From Pseudoips prasinana (Eukaryota > Arthropoda > Insecta > Lepidoptera > Nolidae), in NCBI GenBank assembly GCA_951640165.1, contig OX621255.1, positions 20,496,001-20,560,000 of the forward strand: DNA of 64,000 bases. Direction: 5' to 3'. A program made the position numbers and the translations under genes. This document shows positions 1 to 9,900 of this stretch, piece after piece; positions within the stretch are counted from its first letter, which is position 1, and every line of letters starts with the position of its first letter. Below the pieces are notes generated by a model that worked only from the letters and a program-made list of their open reading frames with translations, was not told the DNA's origin and made no database searches.

Positions 1-43
1 CTCTCGCGTCCATCCCTGACATCAGAGTTTGTCCAGGAGACAT
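1..43 (-). CDS. possible first coding exon, cut by window edge
   Basis: On the minus strand an ATG at 43-41 opens a frame that stays open to the window edge, giving about 14 residues (MSPGQTLMSGMDAR). An arthropod initiator-like TCAGT lies about 60 bases upstream, and a GC-rich block lies beyond that. The product is not recognised. The reading is short and could be chance. An alternative ATG slightly upstream (about 82) hits a stop within 17 codons. Confidence 0.2.
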   Translation of the reverse strand, partial: MSPGQTLMSGMDAR

Positions 44-310
44 GAGAGATGATAGTTCCGCAATATTGTCATCACTAACACAACACTTGAACTTGCAACT
101 GAACACTCTCAGTCAATTGTTTTGTATACTGCAGTTGTTAGTCGCGTAAAGTTTTTGAGAACACGCAGGTCGAAACGGCCGCGTCTTTCTCGCTCGGCTG
201 TTGTGTGACAACTGGTTCGGCTGGCCGGCCGGAGCGATCGCGTCGGGCGCGTGGCGGGTCCCCCACCATTCCGCCGCCGGTACTTCACTAGCGAGCGACA
301 GTACAAATAA
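44..310 (-). promoter_or_regulatory. GC-rich promoter-like block with possible initiator
   Basis: The stretch 160-300 is strikingly GC- and CpG-rich in an otherwise AT-rich region. On the minus strand, an initiator-like TCAGTTGC lies near 93-104. This fits a host promoter and 5' UTR feeding the minus-strand frame at 1-43. It could equally be a decayed GC-rich repeat. An open frame at 109-306 minus appears to be a by-product of the base composition. Confidence 0.25.
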
Positions 311-1071
311 ATCTACTCCTAATGTCGGTCAGTATCCTGGGTTTTTGTTTTATCACTTGTAAATTTTGCAGCGTGCCATTTGTTTTCGTATTTTTGCGTC
401 ATATTGTGATTCCGTTGATAAAAGTGAATAATATCGGAAAACACATGATAAAATGTAAAATTATCTACGTAAGCTATAATATTTTTTGGTGGCAGTCAAT
501 CAGAAGCAACGGTTCTGTTTTCATAATTGATTGAAAAGTACGCAGTTCTGAATACCGAAAAGCAAAGAGGCCTTTCTCAATCGTTTCTGAATTGCAGAGT
601 ACGAATTCTTGAACATTCCATTTTATTAATTCTTTTAAAGAAAGAATTGACCGTTACGAATTTGTCATTCCTTTTCAAGACTTGATCGGGCAAAAAATGA
701 GACTTAATTCGTTTTCACAACGTGTGCGTAACTACTGCCTACCAGAGACTTACTAGAAAGTTTATATTTTGTGTGGGTACTTTTTGTAATATTTTTTCTA
801 TTGTTCTCTTTTAGTCTGATAGAAAATAACGTCACAGGTTTGTGTGTGCCAACTTTTAATGTATATGTTATGTGTTATGTCCTGCTAAGTATCGTTAATT
901 TGAAAATTATCAATCATTTAACTTTAATTATGGTAACAAAGATTTATTGTGGTTGGACAATGGACCAGTCATGGTGTCGTAACCAATAAGGATTGAAGGA
1001 AGGTTAATCAAATTATGTGGTAAAATAATTAATTTTATTCAGTAGGTACGTATTAATTATAAATTATTATT
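311..1071. other. AT-rich stretch, no feature recognised
   Basis: No coding pattern, terminal repeats or SINE boxes are visible. The small open frames at 322-534 and 771-989 have low-complexity translations and no recognisable motif. Confidence 0.5.
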
Positions 1072-1638
1072 AATATTATTAATGGAAAAGTAACTCTGCC
1101 TCATCAGTAGCTTTCACCCCAACACTACTTACAACTAAAAAATAAGTGTCTAACTTCTAGCTCTAAAAGTGAAGATACTTCCATACAACTCTTCTTCCCC
1201 ACCTTTCAACCCTTACAACTCTGTTTTCGCATTAAAAAGTAGGCTGGGAAATGGGTTCACCATTTGAGTAAATGAAATTTGGTACATAGATAGTTAAGAG
1301 AAGCCTACGTTTTAATGCGAAAACAGAGTTGTAAGGGTTGAAAGGTGGGGAAGAAGAGTTGTATGGAAGTATCTTCACTTTTAGAGCTAGAAGTTAGACA
1401 CTTATTTTTTAAATTCGATATAAATATATATGGCATTTGAAGTTTGTAAAAGTTTGTTAGAGTGTAAAATATAAATTCCCTATTTATAGGGCATGAAAGC
1501 TAGTATGGAAATATGCAAGGATTTTGTGAGTGTTTAATAAGTTTGCGACAAGAGACAAAATAGGTATTAGAGATATTCTGATGTTATATTTACGGAGTCA
1601 TTACAAAATGTGCGGACGGAGTCTCGGGCGTATCTAGT
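1072..1638 (+). mobile_element. Lep1-like Helitron derivative with internal foldback
   Basis: The start resembles the family opening seen at 16033 (AATATTAT, then AAAGTAACTCTG). The end carries the family 3' signature: GGAGTCATTACAAAAT, a GCGGACG stem and CTAG at 1634-1637. No protein is encoded, so it must depend on enzymes in trans. Inside it a long inverted duplication replaces the normal left half (see 1137-1410). Assignment to the Lep1 Helitron group is from recalled end features. Confidence 0.55.
1137..1410. repeat. 109-bp-arm inverted repeat (foldback)
   Basis: The left arm (1137-1245) and right arm (1302-1410) are reverse complements with one clear mismatch (AA versus AC near the inner end), separated by a 56-base spacer. 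A transcript would fold into a long, nearly perfect hairpin. The right arm has the orientation expected of the surrounding Lep1-like family, so the left arm is the inverted duplicate. Confidence 0.9.
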
Positions 1639-1742
1639 TTAAAATAAATTGTCAGAAGTCAAGAACCTAGTGGCTGTCTACTTATCTAATATAATTAATG
1701 TGTATGTTTGTAAAGTCCAAATAACACCTTACTACATGTTAT

Positions 1743-1912
1743 ATTGACGGGCTTGTTGGTGTGGTTGGCAAATGCTTGATTTTTACTTCACGCCAGAGGT
1801 CGTAGGTTTCTATTCATGACACAGTATAATAATATGTAATATATCAGTTATGGTTCAGGTATCAGCTCTGCTTAGTTTGGGATCAGATCGCTGTTATTTT
1901 ATTATTATTAGT
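1743..1912 (+). mobile_element. SINE family C, internally deleted
   Basis: The tRNA-like head (TTGGTGTGGTTGGCAAATGC) and B-box-like region are followed by the family's 3' module (CTCTGCTTAGTTTGGGATCA) and a short ATT tail. The central part present in fuller copies (for example 19893-20150) is missing. It is non-coding and the head is degenerate. Confidence 0.65.
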
Positions 1913-2341
1913 ATATGCACATACATAAAAACAAATTTATTATGTTTTGTTTGATATGGCTGGACTCATTTTAAAGGGAAGCAGAAACCTGATGTTATAA
2001 GAAGTAATAATATACCTAATAAAATTATTTCCACCCACTTTAGTATTATTTTGCTCAGTATTATTCAGTATGCTGAGGGCTAGACCGAACAAATTACTCG
2101 GGCGGAAGTTAGTACCTACGTTAAAAATATCATGCAACCAAATTAGAGAGCTATTTGGACTTTCTCTCCTGCAGAAACGTATCCATGGAAGGAGGATGAA
2201 CTTGAGCATGCTCCTAAGAGAATTAACCAACACCAATTAATTTTAGTCCTGTGTGTGTTACCATGAATGACCGTAAAGTAACTCCTCATTCCAAAACTTA
2301 TCATAACTGAACCGTCATAAATCCCGTAGGTACTCCAAATA

Positions 2342-2481
2342 GTACAGACACCAGCACATCAAGCTACCCCAATCTGAAAAATTTCCCCAATTGAAAGTGA
2401 ACCTTATGCTTTTGGGATAAAGTTGAAATCTGTAAAATAAATTTGACAGATTGGGGTAGCTGGATGATCTGGCGTCTGTAC
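2342..2481. mobile_element. 140-bp MITE, family GTACAGAC, copy a
   Basis: Ends are inverted copies starting GTACAGAC and running about 40 bases through a shared CTACCCCAATCTG motif. The centre reads as AAAGTTGAAATCTG. Related copies lie at 9760-9900, 11513-11653 and 20429-20568. The short length, long inverted ends and absence of coding fit a Tc1/mariner-type MITE. Confidence 0.75.
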
Positions 2482-2637
2482 AACGGTTTTAAAAAAACAT
2501 AACACTGACCGCAATTTTTTCCGACTTATAAAATAATTTAATTATAAATTATTCCTATATAACTTATAAAAAATTAAAAAAAAATCTGAGTTGATAAAAA
2601 AATACGGGATTATTACGAAAACAACTATTATATTAAA

Positions 2638-2850
2638 TACTAGCTGTGACTCGCAGTTTTGCTCGCGTTAATCTTTATAAAATATCGCAGCTCCTCCCTC
2701 GTAGGTGATAGCGTGATAATATGTAGCCTATAATATGTTGACCCGACCTCTTAGGAATATTCATGCAAAAATTTTGATGTAAATTCATGCAGTACTTTTA
2801 CTTTAAACTCTATCAACACAGACGAACAGACAAACAGATTAAAATTCTAA
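2638..2850 (-). mobile_element. Helitron-like repeat remnant
   Basis: Begins ACTAGCTGTGACTCGCAG, the reverse complement of the ...GCGGGGCACAGCTAGT 3' end common to this window's Helitron-like copies. It then carries a decayed body and a GTCTGT-type block near 2820. Non-coding. Confidence 0.45.
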
Positions 2851-3334
2851 AAACTATATTTTTGGCTTTGATTGATTGTTTTGATTGTAGATCATGCCCT
2901 AAGTATCCTTTTTTTAAATATTCAATGTACAGCTTTGACTTTCCTACGATTTTATTATATGTATAGATTACTGAGAAGGCACATTCGCTTCTATTGAGTA
3001 CCATCGTCTCTTTTTAATTCGCTTTTAAAATTAATCTTTTCAAAGGCTGATCGGCTCTGTTAAATAAAAGTTCGTAGAAAAATGTTCGCTGTTTTTTTCT
3101 GCATTCTAGGCCATTTCTCCACACAAACATATCTATTTCCTTCCTCAATTCATTCGAACCTCGAATTGAAATTATGAAAAATCTAGGCGATAATTGCACC
3201 TCAATAACAGAGTCATATTATGTATCACTGATACTCGGCTAGGCCTATTAATAGATATTGTTGAGATAATTTATACTTTTATAAGTGTAAACAATTGTTT
3301 GGTGAGCCAATAAATAAATCACTGATACTTGATC
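2851..3334. other. no feature recognised
   Basis: AT-rich sequence with two small minus-strand open frames (2813-3004 and 3014-3199) whose translations show no known domain. No terminal repeats were seen. Confidence 0.4.
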
Positions 3335-3690
3335 TTCGTCATGTTAGCCAAAAGACCACAGCTGGATAAAAGCCTCCTAATGAGTCTCCGTCCGTCATCA
3401 GAAGGCTCAAGGTCACCCAAAGATCAATGGAGAGGGCTATGCTCGGAGTATCCCTGCGCAATCGAATCAAAACATCGGAATCCGCAGGCGAACCAAAGTA
3501 GCCGACATAGCCCAAAGAATTGCCAAACTAAAGTGGTAGTGGGCAGGCCACATACGTCGGCTCGTAGAACCGACGGCCGATGGGGCAGAAAGGTTCTCGA
3601 GTGGCGACCACGAACCGGAAGACGTAGCGTGGGCAGGCCCCCTATAAGGTGGACCGATGATCTTGCAAGGGTATATAGAAAAAGTGGTAC
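3335..3690 (+). pseudogene. RTE-type LINE, C-terminal ORF remnant
   Basis: The translation ends in the conserved C-terminal motif of RTE-clade endonuclease-reverse transcriptases: a DGRWGRKVLEWRPRTGRR run followed by GRPPIRWTDDL. Upstream parts of the same motif (RSPKDQWRGLCS, GEPK-like) lie in shifted frames, so the copy is frameshifted and inactive. The same segment recurs in reverse at 5359-5679, 9120-9470 and 56550-56770. Confidence 0.75.
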
Positions 3691-3732
3691 TTGGCAGTGC
3701 GTCTACTTATATAAATTTACATATATCTGTAC

Positions 3733-4700
3733 GAATAATAATAATAATAAATACGTTTATTTGTCCTTCCACAAATTGTAACTTAAGGCTAGATTATAAC
3801 TATGCATACTATTTACATTTGTGAAGGACTGGTGCCTGAAATAGGTTTAGAAAACCTGTGCCACAGGTCACCAGGCCCCCCTCATGGAAAAGTAGTAGGT
3901 TATAGGTACATAGGCTTAAATTTATTGTTCTAGCGAGAGAAGGGATGCAGAAGTATGTATGTGACAGTGTGTGTGTGTGGTTGTGTGAATGTACGTGTGA
4001 AAGTAGAGAGTTGAGTTGAGTCTGTATGTGTGGGAGTGTACTGGTATGTGTGTTATGTGATGATATTGTGATATGTAAAGGTGGCTGGAAGTATTATGCC
4101 TTAGTATTATGTCTAGTATATAGTTTTACTGTGGCGGATGGAGTGACTTTTCAGTGTTCTCATAGTTTAGAAATTTTAAGTGCAGGATAACCGCTTGCTT
4201 GCACTTGTATTTAACAAGAGGGTAAATATTGAGGGCTGCATTCACCTTATTGTAGAGGTAGACCCCAAGAAAGCAATAAAAATGCTGTGAAAATGCTGTT
4301 CTTCTGCGCTGGTGTGTAAAGACCGTACCCTTTTGACGTTTACCTTCATTCTTGTTGGGGTAATATTCGGATTCGGAATGTTTTAGGAGTATGACTCTAA
4401 GTATGTAAGTTTTCCTGATGGATAGTATGTCCCAGTCATCGTAGAGCATATCTGTCGGGTGTCGGTAGGGTAGGCCAGCAGCTACCTTGAGGAGTACCCT
4501 TTGGGCTCTCTCTGCTACCATCATGTGTGACTTGGCAGCTCCTCCCCAAGATGTAATGCAATACTCTGTGTGTACGAATATTTTGTGTATATACAAATCA
4601 TTTATGTAACTAAAATATATATCTATACATATGTAGTGGTCTCTACTTTTTAATACACTAGGAGGAAGATCGCAAGCTGGAAAATCATCTATGTGCAATC
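3733..4700 (-). pseudogene. LINE 3' end: RT C-terminus plus UTR with ATT tail
   Basis: The minus-strand frame 4126-4698 matches the C-terminal region of the RT element at 47915-50417 in layout: YCITSWGG (YCITAWGG there), an AERAQRVLLKV run, VYLYNKVNAALNIYPL, then a stop after HPPQ. A 3' UTR follows to an (ATT)n tail at 3736-3752. About 570 bases of decayed coding remain and the RT core is missing, so this is a dead-on-arrival 5'-truncated copy. The clade is probably CR1/Daphne-like, inferred from the tail and C-terminal motif. Confidence 0.7.
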
Positions 4701-5190
4701 CTATCTCTTGTATTTTTAATGGTCTCCAAAAGTAGGAGGTAGTTAATTCAACATTAGCGATAAGATCGCCTTCTTGTACCTCATAATATAATTAAACTTA
4801 TGTTATAATGTAATCTGCACTAATTTATTATACAAATACACAAAAGTTACACAAACATTATAACTACATGCATAGTTTTAAAATAATATACATACATATC
4901 AAGAGCCAAGGGCGCTATATTGAGTAACATAGGTAAATAATTACACAGTAGTCTACTACAGCTAAAATACCGAACTATTGTATTAATTACAGATAGATAC
5001 GCTACAAAAGGTAGCCTTATCTCTAATGGTATTACGTCCAGACAATCGTTAGGTGGACAAATAAAGTGTATTGATCTACTTTCATAAACACGCGACACGT
5101 GTGTATTCATATGAGCAGGATAAAATTGTGTTTTCAGCGGCAGCTTCTTTTTTCATTTTTCACCTATACCATACCTTATTTCCTAGTAAC
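4701..5190. other. no feature recognised
   Basis: AT-rich. A minus-strand open frame at 4847-5110 has no recognisable motif. Confidence 0.4.
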
Positions 5191-5198
5191 TTAATCGC

Positions 5199-5850
5199 CT
5201 GTTGCCGTGGTTGGTAAAGGCTTGCCTTTAACGCCGCAGGTCGTGTGTTCGATACCTATCCATGACTGATATTTGTGTGCATGAACATGTCTGTTATTCC
5301 CGATTTTGGGTGTATTTATCTATACAGGTTCACTGGGTAACTCAACCTTTTGGGGTTACCATCATATCAGGTGAAAGTCGTCCACTGTTGGACAAAAGCC
5401 TACCCCGAGGATCCCACAATATGCGTTCCTGCGCTGCCCGCATCCAGCGGCTTCCCACGACTCGCACAAGATCGTCAGTCCATCTTGTAGGGGGCCTGTC
5501 CACGCTGCGTCTTCCGGTTCGTGGTCGCCACTCGAGAACCTTTCTGCCCCATCGGCCGGCGGTTCTAAGAGCTATGTGCCCTGCCGACTACCACTTCAAT
5601 CTGACAATTCTTTGGGCTATGTCGGCTACTTTGGTTCGCCTGCGGATCTCAGCATTTCTGATCCGATCTCGCAGGGAGATTTTGGGGTTATAGATTTCAT
5701 AATTTCTGTATAAGTAGGTATGTATTTACAAAAGAAAAGTAGTATATGTATTATAGGAGTTATCTGGTTGCCAAAGCACATACAAGCTCTGCTTAGTTTG
5801 GGATCAGATGGCCGTGTATGAATGAAGTCCCAGGATATTATTATATATAT
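5199..5850 (+). mobile_element. SINE family C interrupted by an RTE LINE end
   Basis: The tRNA-like head is at 5199-5340 (GTGGTTGGTAAAGGCTTGCC, then GTCGTGTGTTCGA). The 3' module resumes at about 5705 and runs to ATTATT at 5850. Between them sits the LINE fragment 5359-5679. Joining the flanks restores one family-C copy with one TTTTGGGGTTA. Confidence 0.7.
5359..5679 (-). mobile_element. 5'-truncated RTE-type LINE insertion
   Basis: Encodes on the minus strand the RTE C-terminal motif (RWGRKVLEW-like, with the WTDDL region) and the family 3' end (CATCATATCAG on the plus strand). It is flanked by an 11-base target duplication, TTTTGGGGTTA, at 5348-5358 and 5680-5690. The coding part is degenerate and non-functional. 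Confidence 0.8.
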
Positions 5851-6289
5851 TATAATTAGGTACACCTCGAATTTTGGATATGGTGGAGACCGGAGACTTG
5901 CCAATAGGCTGAACTAATTTTAGGCCCAAGTGTAAGTGAAAATACAGACTCATTCTCATATAATTGGATGGGATGGTAGTCTAACACAACTGGATAATAT
6001 TAGGCACCAGACCGATTTTTTTTACGTGCTCTCAGAGGAACGGAACTTACTGACTTCTGACTGCTATCAATAGCAGTCATAATTTAATTAAAAGCAACTC
6101 TTGCTAATCACATGATAACCTGTTAAAAAGTTTTTAAGTTAAATGTGAAAAGGTTGATCGATTTGTTATTTAAAACGAATGCAAAAACAAACTAAATATC
6201 TTATACCAAAAATAATACACACTTGTTTTAGAACTATATTCATGTTCAGTTACCTCTTTTTCTAATTCGATTTAAATATGTTGAGTTGT
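5851..6289. other. no feature recognised
   Basis: AT-rich, without repeats or coding pattern that I can identify. Confidence 0.4.
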
Positions 6290-6560
6290 TTTAGTACTTA
6301 CTTACTTATCTTATGGGCCGTGTTTACCCTACTGTCAGAGTTGTTTAAGCTGCCCTGACATGGCTTACCGATTGTTGCCTAATGATTACAACTGGGCCCG
6401 ACACCTTAATGTGCCCTCCGAAGTACAGAGACGCTCAGATATTGAACGACTTTGGTAGTTACCCATCTATGGACTGACCGCAAGCCTAGTTGCTTAACCT
6501 CGCCGATGCTTACGGACCTTTGAGATACTAGCTATAAAGTCGTCTCAAAGGCGACCCATC
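6290..6560. repeat. unclassified interspersed repeat
   Basis: A moderately GC-rich block (GGGCCCGACACCTTAATGTG, then GTACAGAGACGCTCAGAT) stands out from AT-rich flanks and resembles common lepidopteran dispersed repeats. It has no coding content or clear termini. Confidence 0.35.
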
Positions 6561-6967
6561 ATAAAACTTGTGTATGTAATATGAGAAAACATTTTTTATT
6601 TTAATTCTAACTTTCAAACGATCCAATATTGACTAAAATTGGTATGATTTTCTTTCTTAATTACTATGTTTATTTTCTCCATGTATATTTCTAATTATCT
6701 TTCTCTACTAATAAATTTAGATCATGAAAAGCAATTTATTATACCATTATGATTCATAATACTTGTAACCTTATCAACATCAGATAGTTTCGCAACGCCT
6801 GGGGACGTAATAATATAAATAAGTATCTTCTTCTTATCGTTATGTGAAAGTCGTATAACTCCTAGAAATGTAATAATAATAAACCAACCTTCGTTACTGT
6901 TTGTGACAGGGGTTGTCTATATCTCTTATTTATTTATTGTATAAGAAAAACGATATTATATAATTTT
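6561..6967. other. no feature recognised
   Basis: AT-rich, apparently non-coding. Confidence 0.4.
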
Positions 6968-7015
6968 ACTAGCTGTATCCTGCGGTTAAATCTTAATCTT
7001 TATTAATTATAGCCT

Positions 7016-8246
7016 TTTTTTTTTTTTTTGATAAGGCAGGGGGAATGCTAATGCATGCCACCCGCAAAAAGTGTCTGCGGGTGGGTATGTCGGACTCGCA
7101 CCGACTAAACCTAACCTGCCGTAGACTTCTTCTGGCGCCTGATGGGGGGAGCCCCGGGAACGCGGGTATGCTGCTCCGGTGCCCCCCTTTTGCGCCGTGT
7201 CCCAGATGGTCGGGACACGCACCCGGGGAGGACTGTGAGTTGCCCTCCCCATTTGCCGACTCCTGCCAGTACGGCACAGCGACTGTGCCACAAACAGTTC
7301 GCTGTCTTCCCGGGGCTGCTTGCACGTGGCGGCAGTAGAGGACACTTCTCATACTGCCACCGCAACCCCGAGGGGAGTAGGGCTAATGGCTGCCGCCGCC
7401 GCCCCGACGCCTCCTCCGTCTACGAGCGGGGTCGGCTCGCTCCCGATCCCGCTCGGCGGCCTCCTTCTGGAGCATGACTGCTTCGCAGAAGGAGACCACG
7501 GCGTCCCATTTGGTGGAGTCGCCAGCCAGCATCGCATACACGACTGCTGGCGGCGAAAGATCCCGTCCGATCTCAGCGACCAGGACTCGTCTCTCGGCCT
7601 CCCAGGCCGGGCACTCCTCCAGCGTGTGCTGGGCAGAGTCCAGGTCGCTCCCGCAATGGTGACAGTGTGTCGTCACTTCTCGGCCGATCCGGCACAGATA
7701 CTCACCGAAACACCCGTGTCCGGTGAGTATCTGAGTCAGTCTGTAGGTGACGCAACCGCCCTTCCTTCCCACCCAGGCCTCGAGGTGAGGCAGGATAGCA
7801 CTGACGGCACGTTGGCGCGCGTTCAGCCGCAACTCAAGCCTTGCGCGCCACTGTGCAAGTACGCGCCGGTGTGCTTCCCGCCTGTAGGCAACGAGCGTCT
7901 GCTCTGGCGCCTCACCGCTCTCCCGGCGGACGCGGATTTCGGTGAAAACCGTCGCGTCGACTGCCGCCAGGAGATCAAACGGTGGAAAGCGCGCCAGGAG
8001 TGTCGCCGCCTCAAAGGATACCGTTCGATATCCTCGTGCGATCCGTATGGCCACCACACGCTGCAGGCTGTTCAAGATAGCTCTACAGCGGGAGGCGCCC
8101 GTCAGGCGTTCAGACCAGACGGGCGCCCCATAAAGGACCATGGATCGCACGACACCTCCGTAGAGGCGGCGAACTTCTTCCCTAGGACCCCCAAGGTTCG
8201 GCAAAAGCCGGTGTAACGCTCCGGTTACCCGGCGCACTCGGGGGGC
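7016..8246 (-). mobile_element. 5'-truncated R1-type LINE
   Basis: A T-run at 7016-7029 is the poly(A) tail of a minus-strand insertion. The 16-base target duplication beginning TTATTAATTATAG lies at 7000-7015 and 8247-8262. The body holds the C-terminal third of an ORF2 (7383-8237) and a 3' UTR of about 350 bases. The element is strongly GC-rich compared with its host sequence. Confidence 0.88.
7383..8237 (-). CDS. R1-type LINE ORF2, C-terminal fragment
   Basis: The 284-residue open frame corresponds to the region after the RT catalytic core. It starts in the thumb-like YGGVVRSMVLYGAPVW block typical of R1 and Jockey ORF2s. It then has a zinc-finger-like segment (HGCFGEYLCRIG, followed by THCHHCG, HTLEEC and CPAW), the CCHC motif seen at the C-terminus of R1-clade proteins. 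The YXDD core and endonuclease are absent because the copy is 5'-truncated, so it cannot act alone. The N-terminal Met is internal to the original protein. The C-terminus is Arg-rich (RRRRRRRRGGGG). The plus-strand frame 7320-8216 is an antisense shadow. Confidence 0.85.
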   Translation of the reverse strand: MRRVTGALHRLLPNLGGPREEVRRLYGGVVRSMVLYGAPVWSERLTGASRCRAILNSLQRVVAIRIARGYRTVSFEAATLLARFPPFDLLAAVDATVFTEIRVRRESGEAPEQTLVAYRREAHRRVLAQWRARLELRLNARQRAVSAILPHLEAWVGRKGGCVTYRLTQILTGHGCFGEYLCRIGREVTTHCHHCGSDLDSAQHTLEECPAWEAERRVLVAEIGRDLSPPAVVYAMLAGDSTKWDAVVSFCEAVMLQKEAAERDRERADPARRRRRRRGGGGSH

Positions 8247-8271
8247 TTATTAATTATAGCCTATGTGTTAT

Positions 8272-8440
8272 CACACAAATATTATAAAGGCGAGAGTTTG
8301 TGAGTATGTTTGTTACTTCTTCACGCTAAAACCGAAGCAATTTTAATGAAACTCTACAGTAATATAGCTTATATGTCCGAATAACACATATGCTATAATT
8401 TATATACATTAACGCGGATAAAACCGCGGGGTACAGATAG
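8272..8440 (+). mobile_element. Helitron-like non-autonomous repeat
   Basis: Starts with the family opening AATATTATAAAGGCGAGAGT and ends ...AAACCGCGGGGTACAGATAG, matching copies at 54508, 55848 and 57300. About 170 bases, with no coding capacity. Confidence 0.65.
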
Positions 8441-8467
8441 TTGGGATGTATAAGGATCTACAACATC

Positions 8468-8560
8468 ATCATAATACATCAACATCATCATCATGATGTC
8501 GTCCACTGCTGCAAATAGGCCTCCTGCAAAGGTGTCTATAAAGTTACCATTTAGAGGGGT
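8468..8560 (-). repeat. RTE LINE 3' tip remnant
   Basis: CATCATCATCATGATGTCGT followed by CCACTGCTGCAAATAGGCCT matches the RTE 3' end seen at 9120. Only the last ~90 bases remain. Confidence 0.5.
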
Positions 8561-8655
8561 TTGCCGTAGTCACCGTGCTTGGCATGCGAGTTGGCTACCG
8601 AAAGAGCTAGTACACAGGTGGCGCTGCTACCCGACCACCTTTTAAGTGTCGCCGC

Positions 8656-8836
8656 ACACGAGCCACGGGCCACAGCCACAAACGCCGCCACGAGAAGCTA
8701 GACAGTAGAAGTAGTTAGAAGAGTGTGGCAGCCACCGGCGGCGTCAACCGTGTGCGGCGAGTCCATACAAAATGTACGACAACAATCGGAAATATGCCGG
8801 TGGCGGCGTTTTGTGGTTGTGGCAAGTGGCTCGTGT
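8656..8836. mobile_element. GC-rich foldback MITE
   Basis: The arms 8656-8690 and 8801-8836 are imperfect inverted repeats (ACACGAGCCAC and AAACGCCGCCAC against their complements). A second, shorter inverted pair (GTCGCCGCACACG against CGTGTGCGGCGA) is nested and offset. No coding. The target duplication is unclear, so ends are approximate. Confidence 0.5.
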
Positions 8837-9119
8837 CAAACTTTCGCATTTATAACGTTATTACGATATACACTGTAAACACTGGACCGGAAATTGTGGC
8901 GATCTTTGGGTAAAGCCTTTCCATCTTTCTTCTTCTTTCAGTTCAGCTGTGGACGTCTTTCGGCAGATATTATGATACATACTTTACCTAAGAAGTTATC
9001 CTACTCCATGACGTGCTGGGGAATAGCTTGCAACCAATTTCTGAAGTAGTTTAATATGGAACTTGTAGCAACAAAGAATAATTTCTCTGCGTTTAATAAA
9101 AATAAAATAAAGTGCTTTT

Positions 9120-9470
9120 GCTACTCATCATCATCATCATATCAGCCGAAAGACGTCCACTGCTGGACGAAGGCCTCCCCCAAAGATGTCCACAATTGCC
9201 GGTCTTGCGCTATTCGCATGCAGCAGTTTCCAGCGACCCGCATAAGATCATCGGTCCATCTTGTAGGGGGCCTGCCCACGCTGCGTCTTCCGGTTCGTGG
9301 TCGCCACTCGAGAACCTTTCTGCCCCAACGGCCGTCGGTTCTACGAGTTATGTGCCCCGCCCACTGTCACTTCAGTTTTGCAATTCTTCGGGCTATGTCG
9401 GAGACTTTGGTTCGCCTGCGGATTTCGACATTTCTGATTCGATTCGATATGCGGTTACCCGAATATTCGG
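9120..9470 (-). pseudogene. RTE-type LINE 3' end, decayed
   Basis: Reading the minus strand gives the RTE C-terminal motif (RWGRKVLEW, then TGRRSVGR and WTDDL-like). The 3' end on the plus strand is CATCATCATCATATCAGCCG. Frameshifts break the frame. It directly abuts the family-E repeat at 9480-9672, which shares its 3' end with this LINE. Confidence 0.75.
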
Positions 9471-9479
9471 TTTATTTGT

Positions 9480-9672
9480 GTCCCTTATTTGGGAGGATAT
9501 GCCATAATCACCACGGTTGGCAGACGGGTTGGCGATCGCAGTAGGATAGACATGGAACTCAGGAGAACGATGCTGCCCATTCTCTGGTATATATTCCATC
9601 GGGACGACTGTTACGTGCCCCCACGAGAGGAGAGGGGGTGGCGATATTCTTTGAGGCCGTCACCACACAGCC
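9480..9672 (-). mobile_element. family-E short repeat (RTE-tailed SINE-like)
   Basis: Contains GATATGCCATAATCACCACG, GGCAGACGGGTTGGCGATCG and the 5' head GCCGTCACCACACAGC in reverse. It is one of eight related copies in the window. Non-coding. Confidence 0.6.
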
Positions 9673-9759
9673 CAGCTTATGCTACTATTGAAATCAAATA
9701 TAACAGATCTCTTAACACGACCCTTAAAATTCACAATTCTTTATGAGTTCCAGTGGTAT

Positions 9760-9900
9760 GTACAGACGCGTGCACATCCAGCTACTCCAATCTGTCAAAT
9801 TTCTTTGATAGATTTTCAACTTTATCGCAGAAGCATAAGGTTCACTTTCAATTAGGGAAATGTGACAGATTGGGGTAGGTTGATGTGCTGGTGTCTGTAC
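9760..9900. mobile_element. 140-bp MITE, family GTACAGAC, copy b
   Basis: Inverted ends start GTACAGACGC and finish GTGTCTGTAC. The arms carry CCAATCTGTCAAATTT and its complement, and the centre matches copies a, c and d. Confidence 0.8.

Larger units (their letters stand above)
6968..8271 (-). mobile_element. Helitron-like 3' end split by an R1-type LINE
   Basis: The segment 6968-7015 is the reverse complement of the family 3' end (ACTAGCTGTATCC...). Its continuation, ATAGCCTATGTGTTAT, is at 8251-8271. The LINE at 7016-8246 separates the two parts and has duplicated 16 bases of this repeat. Non-coding. Confidence 0.65.

Noticed and set aside
109..306. Minus-strand 65-codon frame in the GC-rich left block
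   Set aside because: Arg-rich composition without a domain; explained by the GC-rich promoter-like sequence.
7045..8216. Long plus-strand open frames over the R1-type LINE
   Set aside because: They are antisense to the GC-rich ORF2 fragment at 7383-8237 and have no recognisable motif.
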